Shown here: positions 44,618 through 54,188 of the stretch, piece after piece
Layout: each line of letters starts with the position of its first letter
Position numbering within the stretch: position 1 is the first letter of the stretch
Assembly (NCBI GenBank): GCA_021777215.1
Contig: JAJYDS010000002.1
Location: 33,647-97,646, forward strand
Source of the DNA: a bacterium
GTDB taxonomy: Bacteria > Babelota > Babeliae > Babelales > Vermiphilaceae
Reading direction: 5' to 3'
DNA length: 64,000 nt
Program-made: the position numbers and the translations under genes
Notes under the pieces: generated by a model
The model's input: only the letters and a program-made list of their open reading frames with translations
Database searches by the model: none
Told to the model about the DNA's origin: nothing

Positions 44618-44733
44618 TAACATCACCACCAGTCAAAAGCATCGCTAGATCAATAAGCTTTGCATCCGCCATCGTGAATATGGTACATATAAATATAAGA
44701 GCACTGGGGAGTGCTCAAGATTAAGGGGGAAAT

Positions 44734-45360
44734 ATGAAACTATACATACTTGGCACAACCGTGTTTTTAGCGGTTTTTTGTACACCAGTATATGCCATGT
44801 TTAAAGGTAAGGGAAAACACCGGGAACCAGAAAAGACAACGCAAGAAACGCAAACTGTAGCAACCATGCTATCTCAAGGTGATGCTGAAGCAATGGCAAA
44901 CAGACGCGAAGAAACGGTAATTGAAAACTACAAACAACAAGCGGCCACCTACCAAAAAAAGGTACGCGAAGAAATGGCGCGGCTCATTAATGAAAAAAAG
45001 TCCCTGGAAGAAAAAATGCGCCAACAGACTCAGGAATTAGAAACAAAGCAGACGGCTCTTGTCCAAGAAAACAACCTGCTCAAACAAGAAAAAGAGAGCT
45101 TACAGAAAAAAATCACAGAACTTACGCAAGATCTAGAAACTACTGCCAAAGCAAAAGAACTTACCGAAAAAAGAATAACAACGCTTTCTGCTGCACTTAA
45201 TGAAGCACAAGAAACGGCAAAACAAGCAGTAGAAAGTGAAGCGAATAGAATGACAGGAGAGGCATACCCCGCAACAGCGGTATTTCTTGCCGGTGCTGCC
45301 ACCGGTGGGGCCGTTAGTATGGCGGGCCGCTCCCTATACGAACGCTGCTCGCAACAATAG
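44734..45360 (+). CDS. Exported coiled-coil protein with C-terminal membrane segment
   Basis: A 208-residue protein with a signal peptide (YILGTTVFLAVFCTPVYAM), a long Glu/Lys/Gln coiled coil (about residues 60-165, for example LEEKMRQQTQELETK), and a short hydrophobic C-terminal segment (AVFLAGAATGGAVSM). It could tether envelope layers. AAGGGGGAAAT precedes the ATG. No family is recognised. Confidence 0.6.
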   Translation: MKLYILGTTVFLAVFCTPVYAMFKGKGKHREPEKTTQETQTVATMLSQGDAEAMANRREETVIENYKQQAATYQKKVREEMARLINEKKSLEEKMRQQTQELETKQTALVQENNLLKQEKESLQKKITELTQDLETTAKAKELTEKRITTLSAALNEAQETAKQAVESEANRMTGEAYPATAVFLAGAATGGAVSMAGRSLYERCSQQ

Positions 45361-45506
45361 TACGCGCAAAGAAAACACGCCTCGGATCGGAAAACGCCCG
45401 TTTGCCAAGCAAAAACTAATTGCTCCTGGGATAACTGTACTTTTTAGGGGCCCTTTGCTACAGTAAATACCGTTGTATCGTATTTCATAGCAAAAAGTGA
45501 GTGCCC

Positions 45507-46934
45507 ATGAGCAGTTCATTGCCTGATATTAAAAACAATTTCTCTGACTGGTATAACGAAGTCATTTATCAAGCACAACTTACCGATGAATCCCCCGTAC
45601 GCGGCACTGTTATCATTCGCCCGTATGGCACTGCAATTTGGGAAAATATACGAAATCGACTTGACGAACGCATCAAAGAAACCGGGCACCAAAATGCCAT
45701 GTTCCCTCTTTTCATTCCAGAGTCATTCCTCAAGCGAGAAGCCGCACATGTCGAAGGATTTGCTCCAGAACTTGCCGTTGTTACCTATGCGGGAGGAAAA
45801 AAGCTAGAAGAACCTCTTGTGGTACGCCCAACCTCAGAAACCATTATTCACTACATGTTTGCTCGCTGGCTCACGTCCTGGCGTGATTTACCTATCAAAA
45901 TTAATCAATGGGCTAACGTAGTCCGCTGGGAAATGCGCCCGCGTGCTTTCTTGCGCACCACAGAATTTTTCTGGCAAGAAGGGCATACGGCGCATGAAAC
46001 CAAGAAAGAAGCCGAAGAAGAAGTTCTCATGATGCTCAAAGAATATGTCGCTCTGGCAAAGGACTACCTGGCCATACCCGTTATTAGTGGTCAAAAATCT
46101 GAGCAAGAAAAATTCCCGGGCGGAGAAAAAACGCTTACTTTTGAAGCACTTATGCAAGATGGTAAGGCATTGCAAATGGGTACTTCCCATTTGCTCTCTC
46201 AAAGCTTTGCCCATGCGTTTGATATGAAATTCCAAGATAGAAATGGACAGTTGGCCTATCCTTATTTAACCAGCTGGGGAGTTACCACCAGACTCATAGG
46301 CGCACTGGTTATGGTGCACGGCGATCAAAAAGGACTCTGCCTCCCACCCAAAATTGCACCTATTCAAGTCATTATTATTCCTATCTTCAAAAAAGAAGAA
46401 GAAAAAGAAGCGGTTATGAACTCTGCCAATGCCGTTGCAGCGGCACTAAAAAAAGCAGGAATCCGTGTTCAAATTGATACAGACGACCAAAAAACACCAG
46501 GTGCCAAATTTTATCACTGGGAAATCCGCGGTGTACCAGTGCGTCTTGAAATTGGGCCCCGTGATGTAGCGCAAAAAAAAGCAGTCATGGTTGATCGCTT
46601 GGGATTAGGCAAAGATATAGTATCAGTTGTTGATGAAATTGCTTCAACAATACAAAAGAAATTGGCAGAAGTACATACGGCAATGTTTAACCGTGCGCAA
46701 GAACTTCAACAAGCTATGTGGTACAAAGAAGAAAAATTGGCTACATTTGGTAAAAAGCTTCAGCAGGAGGGAGGCTTTTATCAAACCGGCTGGTGTGGTG
46801 ATCCTGCATGCGAAGCTAAGCTAAAAGAATTTCAAGCTTCTACGCGCTGCTTAATTGAAGAAAAAACGTTCAAAACGTGCTTTGCCTGTGATAATCCAAG
46901 CAAACAGGATGTACTTGTAGCCAAGTCATACTAA
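45507..46934 (+). CDS. proS: Prolyl-tRNA synthetase
   Basis: ProS charges tRNA-Pro. At about 475 residues, with a class II core (FPLFIPESFL, RPTSETIIHYMFARW, TTEFFWQEGHTAHE) and an anticodon-binding C-terminus ending in CFACDNPSKQ, it matches the archaeal/eukaryotic-type short ProS, without an editing insertion. The ATG at 45507 is used; a GTG two codons upstream is possible. The cysteine-rich tail is typical of this type. Confidence 0.95.
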   Translation: MSSSLPDIKNNFSDWYNEVIYQAQLTDESPVRGTVIIRPYGTAIWENIRNRLDERIKETGHQNAMFPLFIPESFLKREAAHVEGFAPELAVVTYAGGKKLEEPLVVRPTSETIIHYMFARWLTSWRDLPIKINQWANVVRWEMRPRAFLRTTEFFWQEGHTAHETKKEAEEEVLMMLKEYVALAKDYLAIPVISGQKSEQEKFPGGEKTLTFEALMQDGKALQMGTSHLLSQSFAHAFDMKFQDRNGQLAYPYLTSWGVTTRLIGALVMVHGDQKGLCLPPKIAPIQVIIIPIFKKEEEKEAVMNSANAVAAALKKAGIRVQIDTDDQKTPGAKFYHWEIRGVPVRLEIGPRDVAQKKAVMVDRLGLGKDIVSVVDEIASTIQKKLAEVHTAMFNRAQELQQAMWYKEEKLATFGKKLQQEGGFYQTGWCGDPACEAKLKEFQASTRCLIEEKTFKTCFACDNPSKQDVLVAKSY

Positions 46935-46964
46935 GCTTACTGCGAAAAATAAAAAAGGATCAGT

Positions 46965-47870
46965 ATGAGTAGTAATGCATTGCAAACGCAGTTCGAATCC
47001 TATTTGTTAACAGAAAAAAGGGTAGGCACTAATACCTTTAGTGCCTACCAACAAGACATAGCCCAGTTTGTACAATTTTTGGAGGAAAGACAAGTAACGC
47101 TTGAAAAGACGAACATAACCGACATAAAAGAATTTTTACGCTACCTCAAAGAGACGCTCGCGCTGAGTGCGCGAAGTATCACACGCAAAATATCTGCACT
47201 CAAAGTCCTTTTTACCTATGCGCACGAGCGCCATGGCATGCCGAATCTCGCGCAAGATCTTACGTTTCCCAAATTAGAAAAGCGACTCCCTGAATATCTT
47301 TCAGAGCCAGAAATAGAAAAATTACTTGCGGCTGCAGATGCTGATACTTCCATTCACGCGCTGCGCAATAAAACGCTTATTTATCTACTCTATGTATCGG
47401 GTATGCGTATTAGTGAATTAATCAATCTCACTTTTTCCGCACTTCATTTTGATACTGGATTTGTCTATGTCATGGGAAAAGGGGGAAAAGGGCGCATGAT
47501 ACCATTGCCAGCACCCATAATGAGCTTACTGCGGGCCCATATCAACAACGTTCAACTCTCTCTTGCAGCCAAACATCAAAAAACGGAGTATTTATTTCCC
47601 GTTTTTTATGCAGGGAAAATACGCCCCATCACTCGGCAAGCCTGTTGGAATATTGTTACGCAACTATGCGAAAAAGCCGACATTGGAAGAACAATATCTC
47701 CTCATAAGCTCCGTCATTCGCTCGCTACTCATATGCTCAAGCAGGGCGCAGATTTGCGGTCATTACAAATGCTTTTGGGACATGAAAATCTAGCAACAGT
47801 ACAAATCTATACTCACGTAGAAACCAGCTATCTGCGGAATATTTACGATAAAAAACATCCCCGCTCATAA
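46965..47870 (+). CDS. xerD: Tyrosine recombinase XerC/XerD
   Basis: A 301-residue recombinase that resolves chromosome dimers. An N-terminal SAM-like domain (TFSAYQQDIAQFVQFLEE) is followed by the catalytic core: SGMRISELINL (Arg), GKGGKGRMIPL (Lys), HKLRHSLATHML and LGHENLATVQIYTH, with the Tyr in the last motif. Xer proteins act at dif. No dif site was found with confidence in this window. The C/D distinction is by resemblance only. AAAAAAGGATC precedes the ATG. Confidence 0.9.
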   Translation: MSSNALQTQFESYLLTEKRVGTNTFSAYQQDIAQFVQFLEERQVTLEKTNITDIKEFLRYLKETLALSARSITRKISALKVLFTYAHERHGMPNLAQDLTFPKLEKRLPEYLSEPEIEKLLAAADADTSIHALRNKTLIYLLYVSGMRISELINLTFSALHFDTGFVYVMGKGGKGRMIPLPAPIMSLLRAHINNVQLSLAAKHQKTEYLFPVFYAGKIRPITRQACWNIVTQLCEKADIGRTISPHKLRHSLATHMLKQGADLRSLQMLLGHENLATVQIYTHVETSYLRNIYDKKHPRS

Positions 47871-47961
47871 AGTACTCATGTCGTTCCCTTGATCTTCGCC
47901 GGCAAATATTTTTATACCTAAGATGTTCATATCCTCAACCCTTAGTATAAAAGGAGATCAT

Positions 47962-50900
47962 ATGCGATATCCCTGCATAAAAATAGTTGCGTTTTTTATC
48001 GGTCTTACTGTCATGGCACCGCGAGCGCGTGCGCATATTGATCCACATGGTCACTCTATAGGATCAGGCACTCGTCAAATAGCTGTTCAGGTGGCGGCAG
48101 CAAATCCAAAGCCCATTTACGCACCTAACAATCCGCCAATCAATCAGGATGGCCCCTATGGACTAGCCAATGATATTGACGGCTCGCTGGTAATAGATCA
48201 TGACAATGTCACCTTGTATATGAAAGGGCATCGCATAACCGGCGACCCACAAAAAGGATATGGTATCCTCATTGATGGCAAAAAAAATATACAAGTAAGT
48301 GAGGGCACCATCGGCCCAGACACACCGGGGCAGGTAGCAATTGGCATCGACATACGCACTGCGCAAAACGTTATGCTTACCGAGTGTACCTGTATTAATA
48401 GCTCAAAAGGCATACTCGCACAAGATTCAAGCAACATTCGCATCGCCCACTGTACCGCGCAAGGACACACAGAAAATGGTTATATACTCAATAACTGCAC
48501 CAATTGTTCGGCAAGCGCGAGCCTCGCAACTGCGCTCACCGGTGCACAAAACATCGCCGGTTTTTACGCCGTTAGCGGCTATAATAATGCATTTAACTCC
48601 TGTACCGCATGTACCATCGAAACAACGGGCACGCAAGGACAGAAAGCGTGCGGCATTCAACTAGAAATGGAGCGTAACACCGCCATTACCGATTGTACTA
48701 TTTCCGCCATCAACGCACCACAAAGCTCACAAGCTTTTGGTATTTATGCGCCACAGCAAATCACCTTAAACGATCAAGAGACAAGTTTTCAAGTCACGGC
48801 TCTCTCCGTGCTTGACTACAATGAAACAACGGGCTATCTAGCCTGTAGCACCATTGCCGGCTCTTATCTTACAATATACCCATACAACGTGTCATCTGGC
48901 GCGATTAATCCTCAAGCGATTATCAACTATTTTTTTGACACCAAAACCTATCTGTATGCCGCCGCATGGTATACCGATGGCAATAATATCCCCTATTTAG
49001 CAGTATGTGGCCACATCCGCACTACACAGGATCAGAGCCAAGGATTTATCCAGATTTTCCAGTTTGATCCCTACACAAAAGCGCTGATTCTTAAGGGAGA
49101 ACAGCTCATCACCGCGGCAAATGGCAGCGTAGAACTCTATGCACTAGCTTGGCTTACCGATACACAAAAGGCCTACGTGGCTGTTACCGGCAAAAAAGAT
49201 TCTAACTGTTTTATACACATATTTACGTATAGTGCCCCCCAGGGAGAATTGGTTCTCCATGGATCACAAACGGTACAAGAAAATTCCTGCGGTTACGCGC
49301 TCTCCTGGTACCACAATGAACATGATACCTATCTAGCCATAGGCGGAGGGGATATTGATGGATTCATAAAAATATACTCCTATGATCCCAACAGCGGCAT
49401 AATAAGCTCTCACGGTGAACAGATAAGCGACCTTGGCTCTACCGTGCATAGTCTCTCCTGGCAACCGCTCGCAACGCTTCACCTGGCGGCAGGGGGCAAA
49501 AATACTGCAGGAGGCTATGTTAAAATATTCTCCTATGATCCAAGCAAGGCGCCCGCATTGCTTGAACAAAAGACTCAAGCAAGCGATCTAGGAACTGCCA
49601 TATACACGCTCTCTTGGCAGTTGTTTGAAAACCAAACGCCGTGCTTGGTGGCCGGGGGCGCTGCGCACGAAAACGGATTTGCTGCACTCTATTTCTATGA
49701 TGCAACCACAGAAAAGCTTACTCTTAACGAATCAATTACCATCGGTTCTGCCGGCACTGCTGTTACGGCAAGTGCCGGTCACACAAACAAGCAAGGCGCT
49801 ACGCAGCTAATCATCGGTGGCTCTGAACCGGGCAGTATAGCAAGTTGTTCAGTTAATCACGAAGAAAAAACGATCACACCAATCAGCTCACTCTATTGTG
49901 CATTGGCAACGCGAGTATATTCGATTGCCGGCTGTTTTGACTCTCACAACACGCCGTATATAGCCAGTATCAGCAATAAAAGTGTTTGCATTTTTAAATA
50001 TAACAAGCTCTCAGAATCACTCGACCTACACGGCACACAGACGATTGCGAACACGGGAAGACTCTCTGAAGTATCGTGGTATACTGACATTTGTGCATCG
50101 CAGCTGGCTGTTGGCGGCGGTGATGATGAGGGTGCTTTTATAAAAATATATCGCTACGATACCGCGCAAGGAACGCTTACGCTCAATGGGCAGGTGCGGA
50201 CGCAAGACAGTAGTTTTAATGCTCTTTCCTGGGCCGCAAATGGCGCACCGCTCATAGCTGCAAGCACCACGACAAACAATACCTCTCCTGCACGCCTATT
50301 CCTGTACGAATATAACCCTGAAACGGGATCGCTTACCCAAAAAGCAAGCGATGATCAAGGAGCGCAAGCCACTATTACCTCTATTGCCTGGATTACCGAC
50401 GCTGACGGCACCCACTACCTTGCCTGCAGCGGTGGCACAGAAGGTTTTGTGCATATCTATACATATAATGCATCATCTGCGACCTTGATCTTACAAAAAA
50501 CTATACCGCTCAATATGGGTATGACGGCCTTATCTGGCGCCTGGCACAAAGATACTAATGGCGCATTATTCCTTGCCATCGGCGGTTACTCTGCCGACAG
50601 TAGCAGCACAAGTGGGTATGTACAGATCTATAGCTATCATCCGACTGAAAATACAGCAACTCTCTTGCACGCATTGCACTATCCAACAAATCCTGCTACT
50701 CGTACACGCAGCCTTGCTTGGATGACTGATATAGAGGGCTCTGCCTATCTCACCGTCGGCGTTGATCAATCCACCAGCGAAAGCAATCCCGGGTTTATTG
50801 TTCATTATCTTTTTGACAGCCAACAAGCGCCATACCTAACCGAGCAATGGGCATTTGATACTATCGCACAACCATTTTCTCTCTTTTGGCGATTAAGCAA

Positions 50901-51177
50901 GACTGATGCACCACTGCTTGCTGTTGGCGGTGGCGATGCTGACCCTCTCGGTTATTTAGCGTTATATGGTCTCTATCCGGCCGGATGTCTTATGCGGAAC
51001 AACCGCATCACCAGCGTACAAGGTGGTGATGGTATTGGCCTTGAGGCAAGTAGCAACTATAATTATCTGCTTAGCAATCTTGCCTATGCTAATGGAAAAA
51101 ATTACGGCACTGATGTGCACACCGTGCACTTAGGAACAGCAGGGGAACCTACGCGACTTGCTAATATAGCTTTGTAA
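47962..51177 (+). CDS. Exported beta-helix protein with an inserted beta-propeller-like repeat block
   Basis: A 1071-residue protein with a signal peptide (IKIVAFFIGLTVMAPRARA). Residues about 60-265 read as a right-handed parallel beta-helix (VTLYMKGHRI, GILIDGKKNIQVSEGTI, NVMLTECTCINSSKGI). From about 270 to 995 many copies of a 45-55-residue motif follow, each with a TW/AW block, LAVGGGD-like turns and IKIYSYDP ends, resembling WD/YVTN-type propeller blades. The end (CLMRNNRITSVQGGDGIGLEASSNYN) returns to beta-helix. The nested layout suggests a propeller inserted within a helix domain. AAGGAG precedes the ATG. No enzyme motif is seen. It may bind glycans or other surfaces. Confidence 0.75.
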   Translation: MRYPCIKIVAFFIGLTVMAPRARAHIDPHGHSIGSGTRQIAVQVAAANPKPIYAPNNPPINQDGPYGLANDIDGSLVIDHDNVTLYMKGHRITGDPQKGYGILIDGKKNIQVSEGTIGPDTPGQVAIGIDIRTAQNVMLTECTCINSSKGILAQDSSNIRIAHCTAQGHTENGYILNNCTNCSASASLATALTGAQNIAGFYAVSGYNNAFNSCTACTIETTGTQGQKACGIQLEMERNTAITDCTISAINAPQSSQAFGIYAPQQITLNDQETSFQVTALSVLDYNETTGYLACSTIAGSYLTIYPYNVSSGAINPQAIINYFFDTKTYLYAAAWYTDGNNIPYLAVCGHIRTTQDQSQGFIQIFQFDPYTKALILKGEQLITAANGSVELYALAWLTDTQKAYVAVTGKKDSNCFIHIFTYSAPQGELVLHGSQTVQENSCGYALSWYHNEHDTYLAIGGGDIDGFIKIYSYDPNSGIISSHGEQISDLGSTVHSLSWQPLATLHLAAGGKNTAGGYVKIFSYDPSKAPALLEQKTQASDLGTAIYTLSWQLFENQTPCLVAGGAAHENGFAALYFYDATTEKLTLNESITIGSAGTAVTASAGHTNKQGATQLIIGGSEPGSIASCSVNHEEKTITPISSLYCALATRVYSIAGCFDSHNTPYIASISNKSVCIFKYNKLSESLDLHGTQTIANTGRLSEVSWYTDICASQLAVGGGDDEGAFIKIYRYDTAQGTLTLNGQVRTQDSSFNALSWAANGAPLIAASTTTNNTSPARLFLYEYNPETGSLTQKASDDQGAQATITSIAWITDADGTHYLACSGGTEGFVHIYTYNASSATLILQKTIPLNMGMTALSGAWHKDTNGALFLAIGGYSADSSSTSGYVQIYSYHPTENTATLLHALHYPTNPATRTRSLAWMTDIEGSAYLTVGVDQSTSESNPGFIVHYLFDSQQAPYLTEQWAFDTIAQPFSLFWRLSKTDAPLLAVGGGDADPLGYLALYGLYPAGCLMRNNRITSVQGGDGIGLEASSNYNYLLSNLAYANGKNYGTDVHTVHLGTAGEPTRLANIAL

Positions 51178-51189
51178 CACTTTTCACCG

Positions 51190-51257
51190 CAAGAGCGTGC
51201 ACCGTTATCTATCAGGAAGATACGCAATAGATATAGGTGCATGCTCTTGTGCTCTTT
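51190..51257 (+). terminator. Strong terminator after the 1071-residue gene
   Basis: CAAGAGCGTGCACC (51190-51203) pairs with GGTGCATGCTCTTG (51236-51249), with one G-U pair, and an inner TATCTAT/ATAGATA stem. TGCTCTTTTT follows. The rest of the gap to dnaN (51258-51478) holds no clear feature. Confidence 0.75.
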
Positions 51258-51478
51258 TTACCAAGTTACAAGAATTGATGGGAACACTCTGTTTTGTTCT
51301 CTCATTTCTTCTCATTTTTTTCACCAAACGGTATACTACACAACGACTCTTTTTTTTAAAAGAGAGTTCTTTACTATCGTAAAAACAGCTTACACAGCAA
51401 TATGTTATATTTGAAAAAAAGCATGGTGTTATAGTGAGCAAACAATAAAAATAATTTTCGTAAAAAAAGGTCTTTGCT

Positions 51479-52603
51479 ATGGAATGCCGATTTCTTGTTG
51501 AACAAAAACCATTTATGAATATTCTTGCCGCTATGCAGCCTATCTGCACAAAGCGCACCACGCTCGATGCCACCTCCTCTATTTTATTTCACGTGGGCCA
51601 CAAAGAACTCGTGCTCAAAAGCACCGATCTTGAAATCAGCCTTCAAGCAAGCTACCTGGTAAAAGAAAGCGACATTGATATACCGCAAGATTTTCTTGTC
51701 TCCGGCCGCCGTATTTTTGAATTAATCAAAGAATTAGAAGGGGATATTGAAATAGCAAATACCGGACAACAATTAATTGTTAAAGCAGGAAAAGTGCGCC
51801 TGACTCTTAATATTAAGGAAGCTCAGGAATTTCCTCCCTTTCCAGAACGCATCGAAAACCTTATGCAAATCGATGCATCCTTTTTGCTTGGCATGCTCAA
51901 CAAAGTAGCGTTCGTTATTCCTCAAAATAATGCCAATCCAGCACTCAATGGCTTATGCTTAGAAATCTCTGAAAAAGAATTAAAAATGACAAGCACAGAC
52001 GGCCACTGCCTGGCGCAAGTTCGTTCAGAAAAATATACCCTTGGTGAATCAAAATCATGGCTCATGCCGCGACGCGCTGTTTTTGAATTAAAAAAATTAT
52101 TAGAGGGCGCACAAGAAAACACCATATTTATCGGTGTCTGCGGAAACCAACTAGTCTTTTCCGGTGAATCATTTAATTTTTTCACCAAACTCCTTGCTGA
52201 TCCTTTTCCACAATACGCCGCTATTTTAGATAAAAAAGATTTTTCGGCCGCGACAGTCGATCGCGCTCATTTGGTAAAAACATTGCGTCGGTCTGCCTGC
52301 CTGCTTTCAGGCCAATTTATTGCTACCAAATTCGGCTTTGATCAAGAATTGCTCAATGTATCAATGCATAACAAAGAAGTTGGAAAACTCGAAGAAGAAG
52401 TGCCTATGCAAGGATTTACCGGCGCTACTCTTGATGTACGTTTTTATGCCCCTTATTTACTCAGTGGCCTCCAAGCATTTTCTGATGAACAGCTCACTTT
52501 TTATCTCAAAAATGCAGCAAAACCTATTATTTTTGAAACCACTGCTTCTGATACTCATTTATTGTATCTGGTTATGCCGGTAGCACCAACCAATGCTCAG
52601 TAA
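51479..52603 (+). CDS. dnaN: DNA polymerase III sliding clamp (beta subunit)
   Basis: DnaN clamps the polymerase to DNA. A 374-residue protein with an N-terminal ECRFLVEQKPFMNILAAMQP, LKSTDLEISLQASYLVKE, SGRRIFELIKEL, a middle NPALNGLCLEISEKELKMTSTDGHCLAQV, and the C-terminal LVMPVAPTN ending, all clamp signatures. It overlaps recF by 11 bases, the classic dnaN-recF pair. No dnaA or DnaA-box cluster was seen upstream, so this is not clearly an origin. Confidence 0.96.
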   Translation: MECRFLVEQKPFMNILAAMQPICTKRTTLDATSSILFHVGHKELVLKSTDLEISLQASYLVKESDIDIPQDFLVSGRRIFELIKELEGDIEIANTGQQLIVKAGKVRLTLNIKEAQEFPPFPERIENLMQIDASFLLGMLNKVAFVIPQNNANPALNGLCLEISEKELKMTSTDGHCLAQVRSEKYTLGESKSWLMPRRAVFELKKLLEGAQENTIFIGVCGNQLVFSGESFNFFTKLLADPFPQYAAILDKKDFSAATVDRAHLVKTLRRSACLLSGQFIATKFGFDQELLNVSMHNKEVGKLEEEVPMQGFTGATLDVRFYAPYLLSGLQAFSDEQLTFYLKNAAKPIIFETTASDTHLLYLVMPVAPTNAQ

Positions 52604-53855
52604 GTCTCGTATACCACGCGCTAAAATTCTGCTGACAACAGATGAAAACGCACCCATGCAGAACCGGCAGGAGACTGATTTTTTTCCGAGCAGTGCGGAG
52701 TCTGATACTTTGAGTTTGACAAAAAAGCTCCCTCCTGAAATAACGGACTCTGAGAGTTACGCAATACAATTAACACGTTTACAGCTCAAACAGTTCCGTT
52801 GTTTTGAGCATAGCCAACTACACTTTGAAAGTAACAGGGTGCTCGTGGAAGGTGCGAATGGTTCAGGAAAGACATCATTACTTGAAGCACTGCACTATCT
52901 TTGCTACTTACGCTCATTTAGAACACATATTCCGCAAGAACTAGTGTTTGCTGGCGCTCATTCATTTTTTATTAAAGCCTCATTTACCAGCAACAGCAGC
53001 GGCCTACCACTGACCCATGAGGCGCAAGTAGGTTTTCAACACAAACGCCGCTTAGTCAAAATAGATGACCGCACCATAAGTTCTTACAAAGAATTACTTA
53101 CCCACTACCGTGTAGCAACACTCACTGAAGATGACATTTTACTTATTACGGGTGGCCCAGAAGTGCGGCGTGCATTTTTAGACCAAGCGCTCTTACTCAG
53201 CGATCCCACCTTTGTTTCACAGGTACGCAATCTACGCACCTGCATCGGACAACGCAATGCTCTGCTACAAGACCCGCGGCACTCGCATGATGAGTATATG
53301 GTTTGGACCCAACAATTGTGGGAGCTTTCTACCTCCGTTCAGGAACAGCGGCGCATGTTATTAGCAAAAATGGAACAAGAGGTAGCGGCATTGGAAAAGG
53401 GCGATCATGGACTTAGTTGTCCCATTGCCTGCCGCTATGTACCAAAACTTATGGGAGATGCCCCAACGCTTCAAGAATTCCTTCTGGAACACCCGGACTT
53501 ACACGCCAAGGAGAAACTGTGGGGGCGGACCCTTTTTGGGGCTCATTTGGATGATATTTCCCTTGCTTTTCAGGAGAAAAGGCCAAAAGCATTCGCTTCG
53601 CGAGGGCAGCAAAAACTCATCGCCCTCATATTCAAAACAGCCCTTATTCGCCTACTCAACCAACAAGCAGGGCCTAAGACGGTATTTCTATTAGATGACT
53701 TCATGACCGATTTTGATGATACTCGTATTGAGCAACTCCTACTCCTGCTCAATACCCTTAAAAATCAGCTTATTTTTACCTCTCCTTTACGCGCCACGTC
53801 CTTGGCACGGCAATTATCTCAACAAGGGGCCCAACGTATCAGCTTGACAGATTGA
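52593..53855 (+). CDS. recF: DNA replication and repair protein RecF
   Basis: RecF helps load RecA at gaps. The ABC-type ATPase motifs are present: VLVEGANGSGKTSLLEALHYL near residue 89, LRSFRTH, TGGPEVRRAFLDQALLL, and a C-terminal ASRGQQKLIALIFKTALI with VFLLDDFMTDFD. The protein has about 60 residues ahead of the usual start, rich in charged residues. An internal ATG at 52656 could be the true start if the extension is not used. It is coupled to dnaN by overlap. Confidence 0.92.
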   Translation: MLSKSRIPRAKILLTTDENAPMQNRQETDFFPSSAESDTLSLTKKLPPEITDSESYAIQLTRLQLKQFRCFEHSQLHFESNRVLVEGANGSGKTSLLEALHYLCYLRSFRTHIPQELVFAGAHSFFIKASFTSNSSGLPLTHEAQVGFQHKRRLVKIDDRTISSYKELLTHYRVATLTEDDILLITGGPEVRRAFLDQALLLSDPTFVSQVRNLRTCIGQRNALLQDPRHSHDEYMVWTQQLWELSTSVQEQRRMLLAKMEQEVAALEKGDHGLSCPIACRYVPKLMGDAPTLQEFLLEHPDLHAKEKLWGRTLFGAHLDDISLAFQEKRPKAFASRGQQKLIALIFKTALIRLLNQQAGPKTVFLLDDFMTDFDDTRIEQLLLLLNTLKNQLIFTSPLRATSLARQLSQQGAQRISLTD

Positions 53856-53895
53856 AATCTGCTCGCCAGTTATTGTTATTAAAAAAATCATCCAC

Positions 53896-53924
53896 TTGAC
53901 AAGTATAGAAAAATAGACTACAGT
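53896..53924 (+). promoter_or_regulatory. Promoter-like pair downstream of recF
   Basis: TTGACA (53896-53901), 17 bases, TACAGT (53919-53924). Confidence 0.35.
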
Positions 53925-53983
53925 TATTGGTAACAATGCTTGATTTTTCCTTGAATTAACGGGAAAAATATATTTTTTAAAAG

Positions 53984-54011
53984 TTGACATGACAAAAATT
54001 TACCCTAAACT
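53984..54011 (+). promoter_or_regulatory. Promoter for a candidate small RNA or leader
   Basis: TTGACA (53984-53989), 16 bases, TAAACT (54006-54011). A stable stem and a strong terminator follow within 120 bases. Confidence 0.5.
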
Positions 54012-54017
54012 GATAGG

Positions 54018-54129
54018 TGTAATACGGAAAGGTAATCTAACTGATTATACTTTCCCCTTTAATTAGGCTTCATTACTACTCTCCTTTTTTCCATCGCATT
54101 GATCTTGTATCAGTGCGATGGTTTTTTTT
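54018..54129 (+). ncRNA. Candidate small RNA or attenuator leader
   Basis: The likely transcript carries a hairpin (GGAAAG 54026-54031 with CTTTCC 54050-54055, extended by GTAATC with GATTAT), a pyrimidine-rich linker, and then a 13-bp terminator stem. The exported-protein gene at 54189 starts only 60 bases past the terminator. It could therefore be a self-standing small RNA or a leader that attenuates that gene. No known riboswitch was recognised. Confidence 0.4.
54091..54129 (+). terminator. Strong Rho-independent terminator
   Basis: CCATCGCA (54091-54098) pairs with TGCGATGG (54114-54121), extended inward by TTGAT/ATCAG, and is followed by eight T. The 13-bp stem with a five-base loop is the strongest in the window. 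Confidence 0.8.
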
Positions 54130-54188
54130 GTACTTTTTTATATGCTACCTACAGCACTCAATTGCCCCCCCGATAAAAAGGAATCACT

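Noticed and set aside
44526..44672. A 48-codon minus-strand frame (starts MADAKLIDLAMLLTG) between the 43497 and 44734 genes
   Set aside because: The frame is open, but it has no ribosome-binding site and runs through the perfect terminator stem of the upstream gene, so the palindrome explains part of its length. Left as possible but unsupported.
51178..51478. A replication origin upstream of dnaN
   Set aside because: No dnaA gene, no cluster of TTATCCACA-type boxes and no AT-rich unwinding repeats were seen; only a terminator is clear.
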